Shown here: piece by piece, positions 1 to 10,770 of the stretch
How positions within the stretch are numbered: the stretch's first letter is position 1
Layout of the letters: each line of letters begins with the position of its first letter
Notes under the pieces: model-generated
What the model saw: only the letters and a program-made list of their open reading frames with translations
Told to the model about the DNA's origin: nothing
The model's database searches: none
Origin: Nageia nagi
Taxonomy: Eukaryota > Pinophyta
Length of the DNA: 64,000 nt
Direction of reading: 5' to 3'
Assembly: GCA_050084985.1 (NCBI GenBank)
Contig: JBITNC010000001.1
Coordinates: 30,070,001 to 30,134,000 of the forward strand
Translations under genes and position numbers: made by a program

Positions 1-612
1 TAGAAAGGGTATTTCTAAGGATAAGAAGAAGAATATGTGGATATCAAAGGTACAAGGAAGTTTTGAACATCAAAAAAAAAAATTCAACTAAGGTATGTTG
101 AAGTATGTGTAAGGGTAATCCAAGATTTCCCCATAGTTTAATATATTTTGTATATTGATGGTGGTGAGTGTTTTATGTAATAGAAATCTGAGTTAGAGCT
201 TGTTGGTATGGAAAAGGAGGTAAAATCCTTGATGTAAGATAGATGGTATATGGTGAATCTACCCACATGTATAGAAGGTTTGCATGATCTTTATGTATAT
301 AGAATGGAAATGAAGGAAAAATAATTGTACAAGGAAAGGCTTAGAATTAAAGTATTTGCATAAGGTGGTAGTTTGACCCATGGAGTGGGAGGTGTGGATC
401 AGTTGAGTTTTATAGAACATCAAGTTTAAAGTTTAACAAGAGGTATGAATTGGTAGAGGTTCATGGTGGGTCTGTTTGGAGGATTTGGTTAAGAAAAGAG
501 GAATCTAGGGCCCCTCCTATTTTGATTGATCTGAAGGAGTAAGAAGTCAAGATAAGAATATATAGATCCAAGGTTGTAAGGTATTGCAATAATCACTTTC
601 AAAGTGGGAGAT

Positions 613-2211
613 TGTTGTGAATTAGGCTTGATTATTAGACTAAATCATATTTTTTTATTCTCTATTTTCTAATCAACATGCATAGGCCTAGTTGTAGGGC
701 TAGTTATTCATAAGTGGATGATTAAGAAAATCATCCAAATGATCAGGTTAATTATTTTATTGACCAATTTTTGGATACAATCCTCTAATCAATCATGTTG
801 CAGGTTAAATTGATAAAAAAATACATTACAAATTGTAGTCATCTTTGAGATGAATGATCTAATATCAAGATCGATCAGATGATGGACGACTACCATTCTA
901 GAGATCCAAAAGTATAATTTTGGGCTTAAAAACTTACTCATGCTTTGTTCTAAGTTTAGGAATTGATTTTTCTATTAGTAGTAGATTTTTTACATGGTTT
1001 CTTACTCTAGTTAAGAATAAAATTAAGACTGTATGGACTTACAAAAATTGTATGATCTTTTGTAATTGGATTTAGTTGGTTAGTTTTAGAATGGTGAATT
1101 CTTGAAGGAGAGAGTAGACTTTATATATGAGTAAGAAATAGGATAGGAGGTAATTCCTTGAAGAGAGACTTTTGTAGTAAGGATTCCTTGTATAAAAAAA
1201 GAGAAAGGTACATTGATTTGATTTTTTGTTATATTTCTTGGTGGCTTTGGATTGATTGGAATAAAGGATTAGATATTATCCATGGATGTAGCCTAAATTG
1301 AGTGAAACATGTTATATTCATAGGGGTTTCACTTGATAAAAAGTCTTCAAGACATGTACATTCATGGGCTTCTTTAAAAATCCCCTATGTTTAAAATTTA
1401 CCACTTTCTCTTTTAATTTATAAAAATTCTTTTTAAAAATTATAGTTTAAAAATAATATTGAGATCACTTGTAGCTTTGAAAAGTAAATAAGGTAAAGGC
1501 TAAAACAATTCACAACAAAAATAGAGAAAGAATTTTCCATTAACAAAATGAAAAATTATAGAAAACTCCAACACTTCATGCTTAAAACTAGTTTCACCCA
1601 TTAAGGGTTCCTTAGTTGGACTATAGGAAGGTGTTGTGAAAGGGGATATAAATAAGTATAAATAAGAAATCACCACCAATAAAAATTCAATAAGTTAGGG
1701 TTTACATGTAAACCTATAATTAATGCTTATAATGCTAGGTGGAATTTTAAAATTCAAAATTCTAATATATACCTAATGTAATGGAATATATTAAATATTA
1801 AAAGAGAATATAGCATGAGATCTTTAGCCAAAAAAGTAAATAAATTCTATATAAAATTTTAAATTTTAAAAGGTCCCCAAGTTAAAATGTAAAAGTATAA
1901 ATAACAAAGGGGGTCCACTAATTAATAATAAAGCTAATTCGCCAAATATATTTTGATAGAATATTTTATATAAATTCTAAATACCCCTAAACCCCATCCC
2001 TTTATAAAATACTTATCGAAATATTGATAGTTCAACTTGATATTATAAATACCCTTGATATGCACTCACATGGTATTTACCATTTCCTAACAGTGAGCCT
2101 CTCATGTTATATGCTCATGTCTTCTCTTATTGATCTTGTTTGCTTAAAATCATCTTCTAGTTTTGAGTAAACTAATTGGACAACTTAATTTTTATATATT
2201 TAATCCTAAAA
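613..2211 (+). repeat. 3' LTR of the copia derivative, split by an insertion
   Basis: The LTR occupies 613-1317 and 2113-2211, about 804 bp in total, against 828 bp for the copy at 30831-31658. It starts TGTTGTGAATT after a purine tract and ends near CCTAAAA, where the better copy has CCTAACA. Between the halves is foreign DNA flanked by a 10-bp direct repeat. The sequence just outside the LTR end (2212 on) is a copia RNase H remnant on the opposite strand, exactly as at 30830. Confidence 0.75.
1318..2102. mobile_element. 785-bp unclassified insertion with 10-bp target duplication
   Basis: The decamer CATGTTATAT occurs at 1308-1317 and again at 2103-2112. Removing the DNA between restores the LTR seen uninterrupted at 30831-31658. 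The insert has no open frame and no convincing terminal inverted repeats. Its first 70 bases can fold, with CATAGGGGTTT at 1319 complementary to AAATCCCCTATG ending at about 1389. A duplication of 9-10 bp would suit a Mutator-like element; a LINE or SINE is less likely because there is no A-rich tail. Class is undetermined. Confidence 0.6.
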
Positions 2212-2531
2212 ACCTCTAATTTATATTGAATCAAATGAAAATTTTTATATTTATGTGTTTATCTCTATTATGGAATTTAGGATTCTTAGCCAATTGTATT
2301 GTGGAATTTTTATGAATCAATAGTGGAGTTGGTTATACTTATTTCTCTTGCAAATCTTCTAATATATTTTTCAGCTACATAATCTTTATTTTTACATATA
2401 CAGTAGCCACATATTCTTCATCTGTAGTGGAATCTACCAAATTGCTTAGGCTAGTCCAATTGTAAAATATCCTCTCTCTTATTTCTATTATACCAACTTT
2501 GATCAATAGTACAATAGCTTCTAATACATAA
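2212..2531 (-). pseudogene. Ty1/copia RNase H remnant (first part)
   Basis: Read on minus, this matches the sequence at 30510-30830, where a copia RNase H is recognisable: a relic of the S-T-x-E-A-E-Y motif, then K-E-A-K-K-E-I-V with L-K-N-I-L, then I-D-N-T-x-T-I-K-L and N-x-K-F-H-N-R. Stops interrupt every frame. The younger copia element at 2532 was inserted into this remnant, and its other half continues at 11731-11870. In an intact element RNase H removes the RNA strand from the RNA:DNA hybrid during reverse transcription; this copy is dead. Confidence 0.6.
2527..2531. repeat. target-site duplication CATAA, left copy
   Basis: CATAA immediately precedes the TG of the left LTR and is repeated immediately after the CA of the right LTR (11726-11730). 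A perfect 5-bp duplication is expected of copia integrase and marks the element as a complete insertion. Confidence 0.92.
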
Positions 2532-3010
2532 TGTTAGAATTTGTAATGAAATATTGTGAATATCTAAATTCCTTCTAAATTAAATTAATCACTTAAAGGA
2601 TATGTAGATACCTTAAGGGATTAATTGAATTCTTTATTATGTGTGGACTTTGACCTTACCATGGGGTTAGTTGGTAGGTTAAAGTTAGGTCATACATTTA
2701 TTGTAACCCTAACCTTACCCTTGGGTTAAAGGGAGGTTAGGGAGGTGCTCTCAAGCTATAAATAGAGGGCCTCTCCTCTTGTAACATAACTAAGTTTTTG
2801 GAGTAAGATTACTCTACTAGTTTGTGTAGGAGAGGAAGAGAATTGTAGTAAGAGGTGCATAGATTAAGAATGGAGAACTAGTTGTGGATGTACTCCCAAG
2901 GAGGGAGGAACCACATTATATTTGTGTTATCTTGTGTGAATGGTGTTATGTTGAATGATTGAGTTTCCTAGTCTTGGACCTTGAGAATTAGAGTAGGTCT
3001 AATTCCTTCA
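2532..3010 (+). repeat. left (5') LTR of the complete copia element
   Basis: Begins TGTTAGAATTTG and ends AATTCCTTCA; it matches 11247-11725 over its full 479 bp. It contains a TATA box at 2756-2765 followed by a GC-richer stretch, consistent with the U3/R promoter. Confidence 0.95.
2756..2765 (+). promoter_or_regulatory. TATA box in the 5' LTR
   Basis: CTATAAATAG is a good plant TATA box, placed 225 bp into the LTR, and is unchanged in the right LTR at 11471-11480. It would drive the genomic RNA of the element. Confidence 0.7.
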
Positions 3011-3012
3011 AT

Positions 3013-3024
3013 TGGTATTAGAGC
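3013..3024 (+). other. primer-binding site (initiator Met tRNA type)
   Basis: TGGTATTAGAGC starts 2 bases after the LTR and differs by one base from the classic plant copia PBS TGGTATCAGAGC, complementary to the 3' end of initiator methionine tRNA. It primes minus-strand DNA synthesis. Confidence 0.9.
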
Positions 3025-3639
3025 TTGGTGTGGAAGATTTTCTTGGTGTGGAAGCTCTTCTTCTACATTTTGGAGGTTCTTCATCCTTCTTCATTCCTCA
3101 TCTTACACCCCATTGGTGAGGTAAAACTAAGAGAAGGTATAAATTTCCTCCTCATTTGGTTATCTTATGGATTATTGCATTAGATACTAACATATTTTAT
3201 GAGATATTAGACCTTATTTTTTGCAAAATATGATCAAAATGGCAATAATATGTTATAGTTAAACTTGATTTGTTCTTATGAAACTAACACATTTTGAACT
3301 ATGTGTTAACTTTTTTGTTATTTGCAAAATATGGGTAATTTTTTTTACTATCCTCTAGTAAATATGTTAAATTTAAGAGGTTAGTATATAGAAATAACAT
3401 ATTGTAAGCCATTTATTAAAAAGGGTGTATTTTCTTTAATATATATATGATGAGAGCAATACAAAATGATTTTACAATCATTTTTTTAATTATTTCAAAT
3501 AGCCCTTTTTTAATTACATATCTCATAATAGCTATTTCATAGCTTAAAAATGAGGAAAGGTATTTAAAAATAATCAAATAAAGAAATTTTTTTTTGGTAC
3601 AATATATTTGCATGATCCATTGCCTTGAATATACTCGAA

Positions 3640-3830
3640 ATAAATGCACGAGATAGATACGTTGAAAGGGTCTTCGCATTGTTTGACAGAACGCCTCCGC
3701 CTGCCACTACCCTGCGGCCTCTGTTGCTTGGTATACCTCCCAAGCTTTCAGCCCCCATTGGTGGACAAGTAGTCCTATCATATGACATAATGCCCTACCT
3801 GCAGCATTAACCTCATCTGTACAGAACAAA
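3640..3830. other. GC-rich island in the leader, origin unknown
   Basis: About 190 bases with clearly higher GC and several CpGs, in contrast to the poly-A/T-rich sequence on both sides. Both strands have an open frame across it (3625-3810 on +, 3564-3788 on minus), but neither product resembles a family I recognise. Its composition suggests host DNA carried by the element, like the kinase fragment 600 bases downstream. This is inference from composition only. Confidence 0.35.
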
Positions 3831-4399
3831 ATTCAATGCCTCTTCTCTTCCTCTGCTTTGATTACCTACAACATCAGTATTCAATGCCTGAAGGTTTCAA
3901 TTTTTTTTGGAAAGCTTACTGGTTTTAGTATGAAAAACTAAGAAAAGTAAACATGTTTTACTGAGGAATAAACACATACGATTGACAAAAGACACAACTT
4001 AGTAACACCAAAGATGGAATGGAATGCTCCTTATATTGTTTGAAATAAATGTTATAATCTTCACGCTACACAGAAATAATAACATGCGGGCATATATTCA
4101 CATACAACATGTGTCGATATAGTGCTTTTAAAACATCCAATAGTTTGTAGCCTTCTGATGTCATTTGTATCTTTTTTAGATGAAGGTGATAAGCCTACAA
4201 ATCTTGCACTTTGATGGCCATAAGGCCCATCTCTTACATTCTTCGGACTCCATTCTTTCCTAGACCCCTCATTTTTTCCTCATCGTATTTCCAACTGGAG
4301 CCTTCTATTGGGCGTAGAAATTAGGGGAATGTCCTCCTAGCACCCTAAACATTGCAGTAAGGTGGTGACTACCACAGTCATAACCATAGGTGCAGGGGT

Positions 4400-4660
4400 T
4401 CCATCGTGGACACCAAAGGCTATTAACATGGCACAGAAAATTGGTAAGGCCATTCAGTGATCGAGTGCCATGTCCAAGGCCTATGTCTATACTAACATTA
4501 ATGTTCTTTGTGTTAAAAATTATTGGGATTACGAGGCCCTCACCATCCAATGGGGGGGTCAAGAAGACTATGAGGTTGGTCAAAAAGTAGGAAGGGGCAA
4601 ATATAGTGAGGTTTTTTTTTGAGGGAGTCAATATAGTAAACAACGAATGCTCCAACTCTC
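4400..4660 (+). pseudogene. captured casein kinase II alpha subunit fragment
   Basis: From an ATG at 4470 the translation follows the N-terminus of plant CK2 alpha: M-S-K-A-x-V-Y-T near the start, then N-Y-W-D-Y-E-A-L at about codons 17-24, then D-Y-E-V and the glycine loop G-R-G-K-Y-S-E-V-F at about codons 42-50. Upstream, at about 4431-4460, M-A-Q-K-I-G-K-A-I-Q matches the extension seen in plastid-type plant CK2 alpha; a TGA follows it. A run of nine T at 4612-4620, longer than needed, shifts the frame; in the next frame E-G-V-N and N-N-E-C follow, after which similarity stops. The ATP-binding lysine and the whole catalytic core are absent. CK2 is a Ser/Thr kinase; this is a non-functional fragment lying sense to the element. 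Confidence 0.85.
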
Positions 4661-6371
4661 ACCGTCCTGCATCTGACTGGGCTACACATTTACTCTCTCT
4701 CTCCTCCATTGCTTGGTCATCCCTAGCCTCCTCCTGCCACCCCATGCGACTTAATGCTCCTACGCATGGCCACCATCACCTCCCTTCTCTCATGTGACGT
4801 TTCCAATTTTTTTTTCTTTTCAAACATAGTTGTTGAGCATTAATTTTTTTGTTGACTACTTTTCACCTTCCTTAAATGCACATGTAGGCAACGTATACTC
4901 CTTCTTGGTAAGGGAAGGGTAGCCATCACTACTTTACCTATATGCATTTTTTTTTTTGACTTGAAGTATTTTAGAGTGCTTGAAGTAAAAGAAGCATTAA
5001 ATATGCATGAAGTAGGAGTATGGGTCTCCTTCTTTTACCATTTAATTCTTGGAGACTTGGAAAGTAGTGAATATTTTTAACTTATTTCTATAATAAGGTC
5101 AAAAATATTTTAAACTTAGCTTACCTTTTTAAAAAATGCTTAGAATATTTTTAATATTGCATGTTTAATTTACTAAGGTGCACATGCAATTTCTAGAATC
5201 CCAACCTTTAGCATTTTTTTTCTCTAAGCATGGTAATTTACTTAGGCAAAACATTCTTAGTAAAAATTTGCTAAGGTAATCTAAGTATGCTTTTTTTAAG
5301 TAAACAAGGGAATTTTTTTTACTTAAAATGCATACTTAAAAGACAAATTTTAGCATACAAGTTTTTAGGGATAAAATTTTAAGTGAAAAGGGGGGAATTT
5401 GTATAATTTTTACTTAAAACTTTATCTAGATCTTGCATGCTAAACTTGTAATGCATACCTCTTAATCTTGTTTGAGGAATAAAGCATGCTTAGTACTTAA
5501 AATTTTAAGTTAAAAAATGCATGATGCATGTTTATTACTTAATTTTTTAAGTCATAGAATAATGCATGTTTAAGTTATGGATTAATGCTAAGTAGGATTT
5601 TGTTTTTTTTTAAAGTCATTAAAATGATTGAATGAATTTATGAAATTGAGCAAAGTATGCAAAATGTAAAAATGTCCTTTAGGGGTTAGTACAAAACCCA
5701 TTGGACACTTATATTTCAAGTTCGTGTGGATGATGTATTACTTTACTTTATATTTTTTGCATATTTGCTTTATACTTGCAAAATGCAAAATATTGAAAGT
5801 AACCCCTAAAATGAACACATCCGCACATACGTTTCCACAACATGACTTGTTTGGGGAGCCATGAGGGGAGGACAGGGCAGACTAGAGCCCTTTTAGTTTG
5901 AAGAGCCAAGTGGTGGTAAGTCTGTCTTAATTTCCCCTAAGACCTCTGTTGGATTGGACATAACTCTATTAGGTGGATAGGCATGTGTGTAGTGATACCA
6001 CATGTCTGCACGTCCATTCAGGGATTATCCTAATAACCTAGGAGGAAAATTGAAAACCTTAAACAAGATAATTAAAATGGCCAATCCAAGATACATTGAA
6101 TCCTTGGAAAATAGTTGGTACTTCTCCTTGTGAGAGTATATTACTAACCAAGGTGAACTAGTTGAGGACTGGTAGTACCTGGGATTCACCTTACGGGCAT
6201 CCAGGTGAAGGCCTAATTCTATACAAGAAAACAACCTCAACATTATCCTTCTACGGATCGTGGTTTATAAGTTTGCACATGTGGGACATGTTTACTTATC
6301 AATGTTTTATTTGTATAGATGGTAAATTGTAAATTTTTTTATTCTTATTACATATTTACTTTTGTGTAGCA

Positions 6372-7457
6372 ATGGTTGAAACCTTCATACCCAAGCATAT
6401 ACTCGACGGTTCCAACTTTGGCATATGGGAACCTTGTATGAAAGTTGAGTTACAAGTAAGGAAGCTGTGGTAGATAGTTAATGAAGACATGGTCGCTCCT
6501 ACAGATGAGAAGGCTCTTGAAATCTACAACTCAAAGAATGAGTTAGCAACTTCAATGATCTATCGTACAGTTTCAGATGACATCCTTCTCATGATCTCTT
6601 CTTCAACATCAGCAAAGGAAGCTTGGGATAGGCTGAAGAAAATTTACCTGGGGTCAAAATTTTCAAGGAGGTTCACCATTTTACAAAAGTTGTTGCAATA
6701 TCGTTAAGGTGAAGATGAAAGTGCTTCTATCTACTTGAACAAAATCATTGACCTCAAGACACAACTGGTTGGCTATGGGTGCAACTAGATCAATGATGAG
6801 TTCATGGTCTTCATCATTCTTCAAAGCCTTTCTACAAAGTTCAGTAACTTTGTCATGGTTATGGAAACTAGGCTCAATGATGAAGAAGATGTCATCTCTC
6901 TTGATAACCTTTCTAGACTCCTTCTGAAGCATGAAGAAAATTTGAATAAAAAAATGTTGAACCTTTCTCCAAAGGACAATAACATTGCTCTAGGAGCAAC
7001 CAAAACTCCTTTCAAGAAGAAGGTCAAACATTATAAATTCAAAGATAACAAATCCTCAATTACCTTCAGGAAGTATGAGAAAAAGGGCAACAATAATGGC
7101 AACTTCATGCAAAGGAATGACAAAGTTGGATCAAGCAATCCAACACCTCAGGAAAAGTTTGATGGAAATTGTAACTTTTGTGACATCTTTGGGCACAAAG
7201 AGTATGATTGCTGTAAAAAGAAATTTTCTCAAAAAGGCAAGGGAAATGCAAATGTGAGAAATTTCAATAATAAAAATAAGAACAAGCATGCTGCTACTGT
7301 TGCCTACTACTCAATGACTCAAACTATTTCAAATGATTGGATTGTTAATTCAAGATGCACTAATCACATGTGTTATAAAAAGGATAAGTTTGAAAACTTT
7401 CATAAGTACATGAAAGATGCAGTTGTGATAGGTGATAATACAGTCCTTGATGTTTAA
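6372..7457 (+). pseudogene. copia gag (UBN2-type capsid plus zinc knuckle)
   Basis: The frame from the ATG at 6372 starts M-V-E-T-F-I-P, then a G-S-N-F-x-x-W motif typical of plant copia gag. A capsid domain follows (A-K-E-A-W-D-R-L at about 6615-6640, then the L-L-K-H-E-E-N-L segment near 6920). A perfect CX2CX4HX4C zinc knuckle lies at 7170-7211. In-frame stops occur at 6471, 6705, 6786 and 7455, and all four parts share one frame, so the gene is broken by point changes rather than indels. Gag would package the RNA in virus-like particles. The ATG is chosen because it opens the conserved start and lies just after the leader. Confidence 0.9.
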
Positions 7458-7560
7458 GGAATAGGGAGTGTGAAGATTCATGGAAAGGTTCTTGACAATA
7501 CCTTTTATGTGCCTAAACTAAGGATAAATCTTATCTCCGTAATTTAGATTACAAGGAAAG
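7318..7560 (+). pseudogene. copia aspartic protease, active site lost
   Basis: After the zinc knuckle comes D-W-I-V-N-S-R-C-T-N-H-M, the position of the copia protease motif normally read as D-S-G-C/A-x-x-H-M. Here the catalytic D-S-G is N-S-R, so the enzyme would be inactive even without the stops at 7455 and 7545. The later G-I-G-S-V and N-L-I-S-V segments fit the end of protease and the start of the pre-integrase domain. Confidence 0.8.
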
Positions 7561-7699
7561 GATACTCATTTGAGTTTACCTCACACTCCTGGTGTGTTAA
7601 GAAAGGACTTGCCACCTTGATGAAAGGATTAGTAAAGGATGACCTTTATATTGTGGATCAAGTTCCTTCAAAGCTATGTCTTGCTGCAAATGTTTGTTT

Positions 7700-8628
7700 A
7701 AAGGGTAGTCTTTAGCATCAACGATTAGGGCACCTTAACCACAAGAGTATTCAAGATATGAAAAATCAAGAACTTGTGGAAGGTTTACCTAATATTACAC
7801 CCACAATTGGTCTTTGTGAAAGGTGCATTCTAGAAAAGATGAATAGGTAAAAGTTTGAAAAAGATAAGGCAACTCGAGCTACTTGTCCTCTTCAACTTGT
7901 GCATTCAGATTTGATGGGTTCGTTTCAGACTAAGTCTCTAGGGGGAGCTTCTTATGTTCTGACCTTCATTGATGACTTCAGTAGGATGACATTTGGTTAT
8001 CTACTTGAGCACAAGGATCAAACTTTTGATAGGTTTAAAGACTTCAAGGCTCTTGTTGAAAATCAAACTAATTTTAAGATCAAGATGCTGAGATCTGATA
8101 ATAGGGGTGAGTATAATAGTAATGAGTTTAACAACTATTGTGTTAAACATGGGATCAAGCAGCAATTCACAATCCCTTACACCCCTTAGCAAAATGGAGT
8201 TGCTGAAAGGAAGAATCGAACCATTATGGAAATGGTAAGATGCATGTTGGGTAACCTTCCTAGTTTCTTATGGGAGAAGCTATTCACACTACTATTCACA
8301 CCCTAAATAGGTGTCCTACTAAAGCAGTTGAAGGTAAAACTCTGTATGAAGCATGGATAGGAAAGAAACCTAACATCTCATATTTAGGGTCTTCGGTTGT
8401 GATGCATTTGCCTTCATTACCTCAGAGAAAAGGAAGAAGTTGGATAAAAGATCAAAAAAATGCATCTTTGTGGGGTATGATAATCAGCATAGAGGTTACA
8501 GGCTCTACTCCTCATCCCATAAAATAGTCTTTATTTCTAGGGATGTCAAGTTCAATGAACTTCCTGAGGATACGACTTCTCATGCTGAGGTGTCTGATTC
8601 AGATGATTCTTCACCTACACCTAACTAG
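7700..8628 (+). pseudogene. copia integrase
   Basis: The zinc-binding H-x-R-L-G-H-L-N-H segment with C-x2-C (7720-7830) is followed by the catalytic core. The first Asp is in L-V-H-S-D-L-M-G, the second in R-S-D-N-R-G-E-Y (about 8090-8110), and the Glu in N-G-V-A-E-R-K-N (about 8195-8220), so all three DDE residues survive. Stops at 7713, 7848 and 8187 and frameshifts near 8270 and 8400 break it. The tail K-C-I-F-V-G-Y is read in a third frame from 8440. Integrase would insert the cDNA in the genome. Confidence 0.9.
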
Positions 8629-8739
8629 TTGGATGATCATGTAGGGAAGTCACCACAAGAGCAAAATTCTCTAGCTCAAAGAATTACAATAAGTATGACC
8701 TTGAATAAATCTTTATTTACCCAAATTGATAGTATGAAT

Positions 8740-9640
8740 GAGCCATCAACCTTCAAAGAAGCTTCCAAGCAAGAGTGTTGGATGGAAGCTATGAAAGTTG
8801 AGTATGAGGCGCTCATGAAAAATGAAACTTGGGATTTGGTTCCTTATCCCAATGAGAAAAATGTGATTGGAAATAAATGGATATACAAGGTCAAGTACAA
8901 TTCTAATGGAGAAATTGAAAAATACAAAGCAAGGTTAGTGGCCAAAGGATTGCTTAGAAATATGGTATTGATTATGAGGAAACCTTTGCTCTTGTGGCCA
9001 AGATGCCTACTATTAGGATAATCCTTGCTCTTTCTCAGCTCAAGGGTGGAAAGTTTTTCAACTTGATGTCAAGAGTGTATTTCTCAATGGTGACTTGGAT
9101 GTAGAAATCTACATGAATCAACCAGAAGGATTTATTCTAGAAGGAAAAGAGTCTCTTGTGTGTAAGCTAAAGAAGTCGTTGTATGGACTTAAGCAAGCAC
9201 CTAGAGCATGGTATAAGAAAATTTTAGGATTCTTTGTAGATATTGGTTTTTCCAAGTACTTCTCTGACTCAGATCTCTATGTACTCAATCAAGGAAAAGA
9301 CGTGGTCTTAATTCTCCTTTATGTGGATGATCTTCTCATAACTGGCAATAATATTGAAATCATCCAAGAGTGCATATCCAAACTGAAGGCAACTTTTGAA
9401 ATGATTGATCTAGGTCTATTACATTACTATCTTGGGATGCAAGTATACCAACACAAAGATTGTACTTATCTTAGTCAATCTATGTATATATCAGACATCT
9501 TGCAAAAGTTTGGAATGGAGGAGTGTAGATATGCTGCAATACCTATTTCTCCTGGAATCATTGTATCTTTGAGCTCAGATTCTCAGTTGGCTGATGCTAC
9601 AGCTTATAGGTAATTGATAGGTAGTCTTCTGTATCTGACT
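8740..9640 (+). pseudogene. copia reverse transcriptase
   Basis: The domain opens with E-A-S-K-Q-E-C-W and N-E-T-W-D-L-V-P (about 8755-8845), passes through N-K-W-I-Y-K-V-K and Y-K-A-R-L-V-A-K-G, then F-L-N-G-D-L and Y-G-L-K-Q-A-P-R-A-W-Y. The polymerase centre Y-V-D-D is intact at 9320-9331. Frame changes occur near 8955 and 9035, and TAA stops it at 9611. The product would copy the element RNA into DNA. Confidence 0.92.
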
Positions 9641-10285
9641 ATCTCTTGACCTGATATTACCTTTGCAGTGAATTTGATGGCATGATTCATGCAAAAACAA
9701 TATGTTGAACACCTCAATGCTGTTAAGCAAATCTTGAGTTATGTGGTAGGGACAAAGGATCTTGCTCTTAAGTATTCCAAAGTGCCCTCAATTGTTCTCT
9801 CTAGGTTCTCAGATTCTAATTATGGGGGAGATAGAGATGACAGAAAATCAACCTCTGCATATGTGTTTAGCATTGGTTCAGGTGCTATCTCTTGGGCTTC
9901 CAAGAAGCAACCTACTGTGACTCTTTCTACCACTGAAGCTGAATATCAAGCCATGTCTGTTGCTGCCCAAGAAGCTATTTGGCTGAGGCATCTTCTAAAT
10001 GAAATTGGGTATGAACAAAATGGCCCATCTCTTATTTCTTTAGATAATCAATCGGCTATCTCTTTGGCTAAGAATCTTGTGTTCCATCAGAGAACCAAAC
10101 ATGTGGAAATCCAAGCCCATTTTATCAGGGAGAAGGTTCTAGATGACATCATACACTTGGAGTATTGTCCATCTACTAAAAACTCTATTGATTTATTCAC
10201 CAAGCCCCTTCCTGAAGCTCAGTTCGGCAAGCTTAGGGATTCTCTCGGGTTGGTGAAGTTACCCTCAAGGGGGAGTGAAGTTTGA
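9641..10285 (+). pseudogene. copia RNase H, C-terminus of pol
   Basis: In the same frame as the RT, this holds the R-K-S-T-S-A-Y-V-F segment, S-W-A-S-K-K-Q, the S-T-T-E-A-E-Y-Q-A-M motif with the catalytic Glu, I-S-L-D-N-Q-S-A-I-S-L-A-K and the closing D-L-F-T-K-P-L-P. From 9689 to the natural stop at 10283-10285 it is uninterrupted; two TGA codons upstream (about 9648 and 9681) sit where Arg is usual. Confidence 0.92.
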
Positions 10286-10360
10286 ACTTTTGTTAGTGAT
10301 GACAACTTCACCTCTAAGAGGCTCTTTTGTTGTTGTTATATAGTATGTGTTGATTATGAT

Positions 10361-10770
10361 ATACCTCCATGGTAAGTTTGCTCTATGTGACAAACTTATT
10401 GTACATTTTTATACCTCCATGGTAAGTTTGCTTTGCGTGACAAACTTGTACATTTTACACCTCCGTGGTAAGTTTGCTCTACGTGACAAACTTGTACATT
10501 TTACACCTCTGTGGTAAGTTTGCTCTACATGACAAACTTGTTGTACATTTTTATACCTCTGTGGTAAGTTTGCTCTGCGTGACAAACTTGTTGTACATTT
10601 TATACCTCCGTGGTAAGTTTGCTTTGCGTGAGAAACTTGTTGTATAATTTTTTGAGCATATAATTAATATACCTCCATGGTAAGTTCGCTTTGCATGAGA
10701 AACTTGTTGTACATTTTATACCTCCATGGTGAGTTTGCTCTACGTGAGAAACTCATTATACAATTTTTAT
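10361..10770 (+). repeat. eight tandem ~50-bp repeats in the copia 3' UTR
   Basis: The unit ACCTCCATGGTAAGTTTGC recurs, with small changes, at 10363, 10413, 10459, 10505, 10555, 10604, 10671 and 10720, giving periods of 46-50 bp and one longer interval of 67. Each unit also has a TGACAAACTTG block. A 60-codon frame at 10465-10647 is a by-product of the repeats, not a gene. The array lies between pol and the 3' LTR. Confidence 0.95.

Larger units (their letters stand above)
1..2211 (+). mobile_element. 3' end of a non-autonomous Ty1/copia derivative
   Basis: The stretch 1-612 is internal sequence and runs into a polypurine tract (about 600-611) and then an LTR that begins TGTTGTGAATT at 613. 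The same internal-plus-LTR order, inverted, is found at 30831-32300, and the same LTR with PBS and gag lies at 63756-64000, so this is a repeat family. The internal part reads weakly like the start of a copia reverse transcriptase (a W-x-x-V-x-L-P to Y-K-x-R-L pattern around positions 225-360), but no later RT, RNase H or integrase domain precedes the LTR. The 5' end lies outside the window. Confident for the LTR, less so for the RT relic. Confidence 0.7.
3025..6371 (+). other. 3.3-kb leader between PBS and gag, with captured DNA
   Basis: This long stretch has no retroelement domain. Much of it is AT-rich with homopolymer runs (4800-5700). Two GC-richer islands stand out: 3640-3830, of unknown origin, and about 4200-4800, which contains a casein kinase II alpha fragment. 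Short frames in it (for example at 3564-3810 and 6025-6243) have no recognisable product. Confidence 0.8.

Noticed and set aside
1318-2102. Helitron as explanation for the insertion
   Set aside because: Although it starts with TC, Helitrons make no target duplication, and a 10-bp duplication is clear.
4305-4655. 116-codon minus-strand frame
   Set aside because: Antisense to the casein kinase II alpha fragment, which explains its open length.
10465-10647. 60-codon frame in the copia 3' UTR
   Set aside because: Made wholly of the ~50-bp tandem repeats; repeating peptide with no family match.
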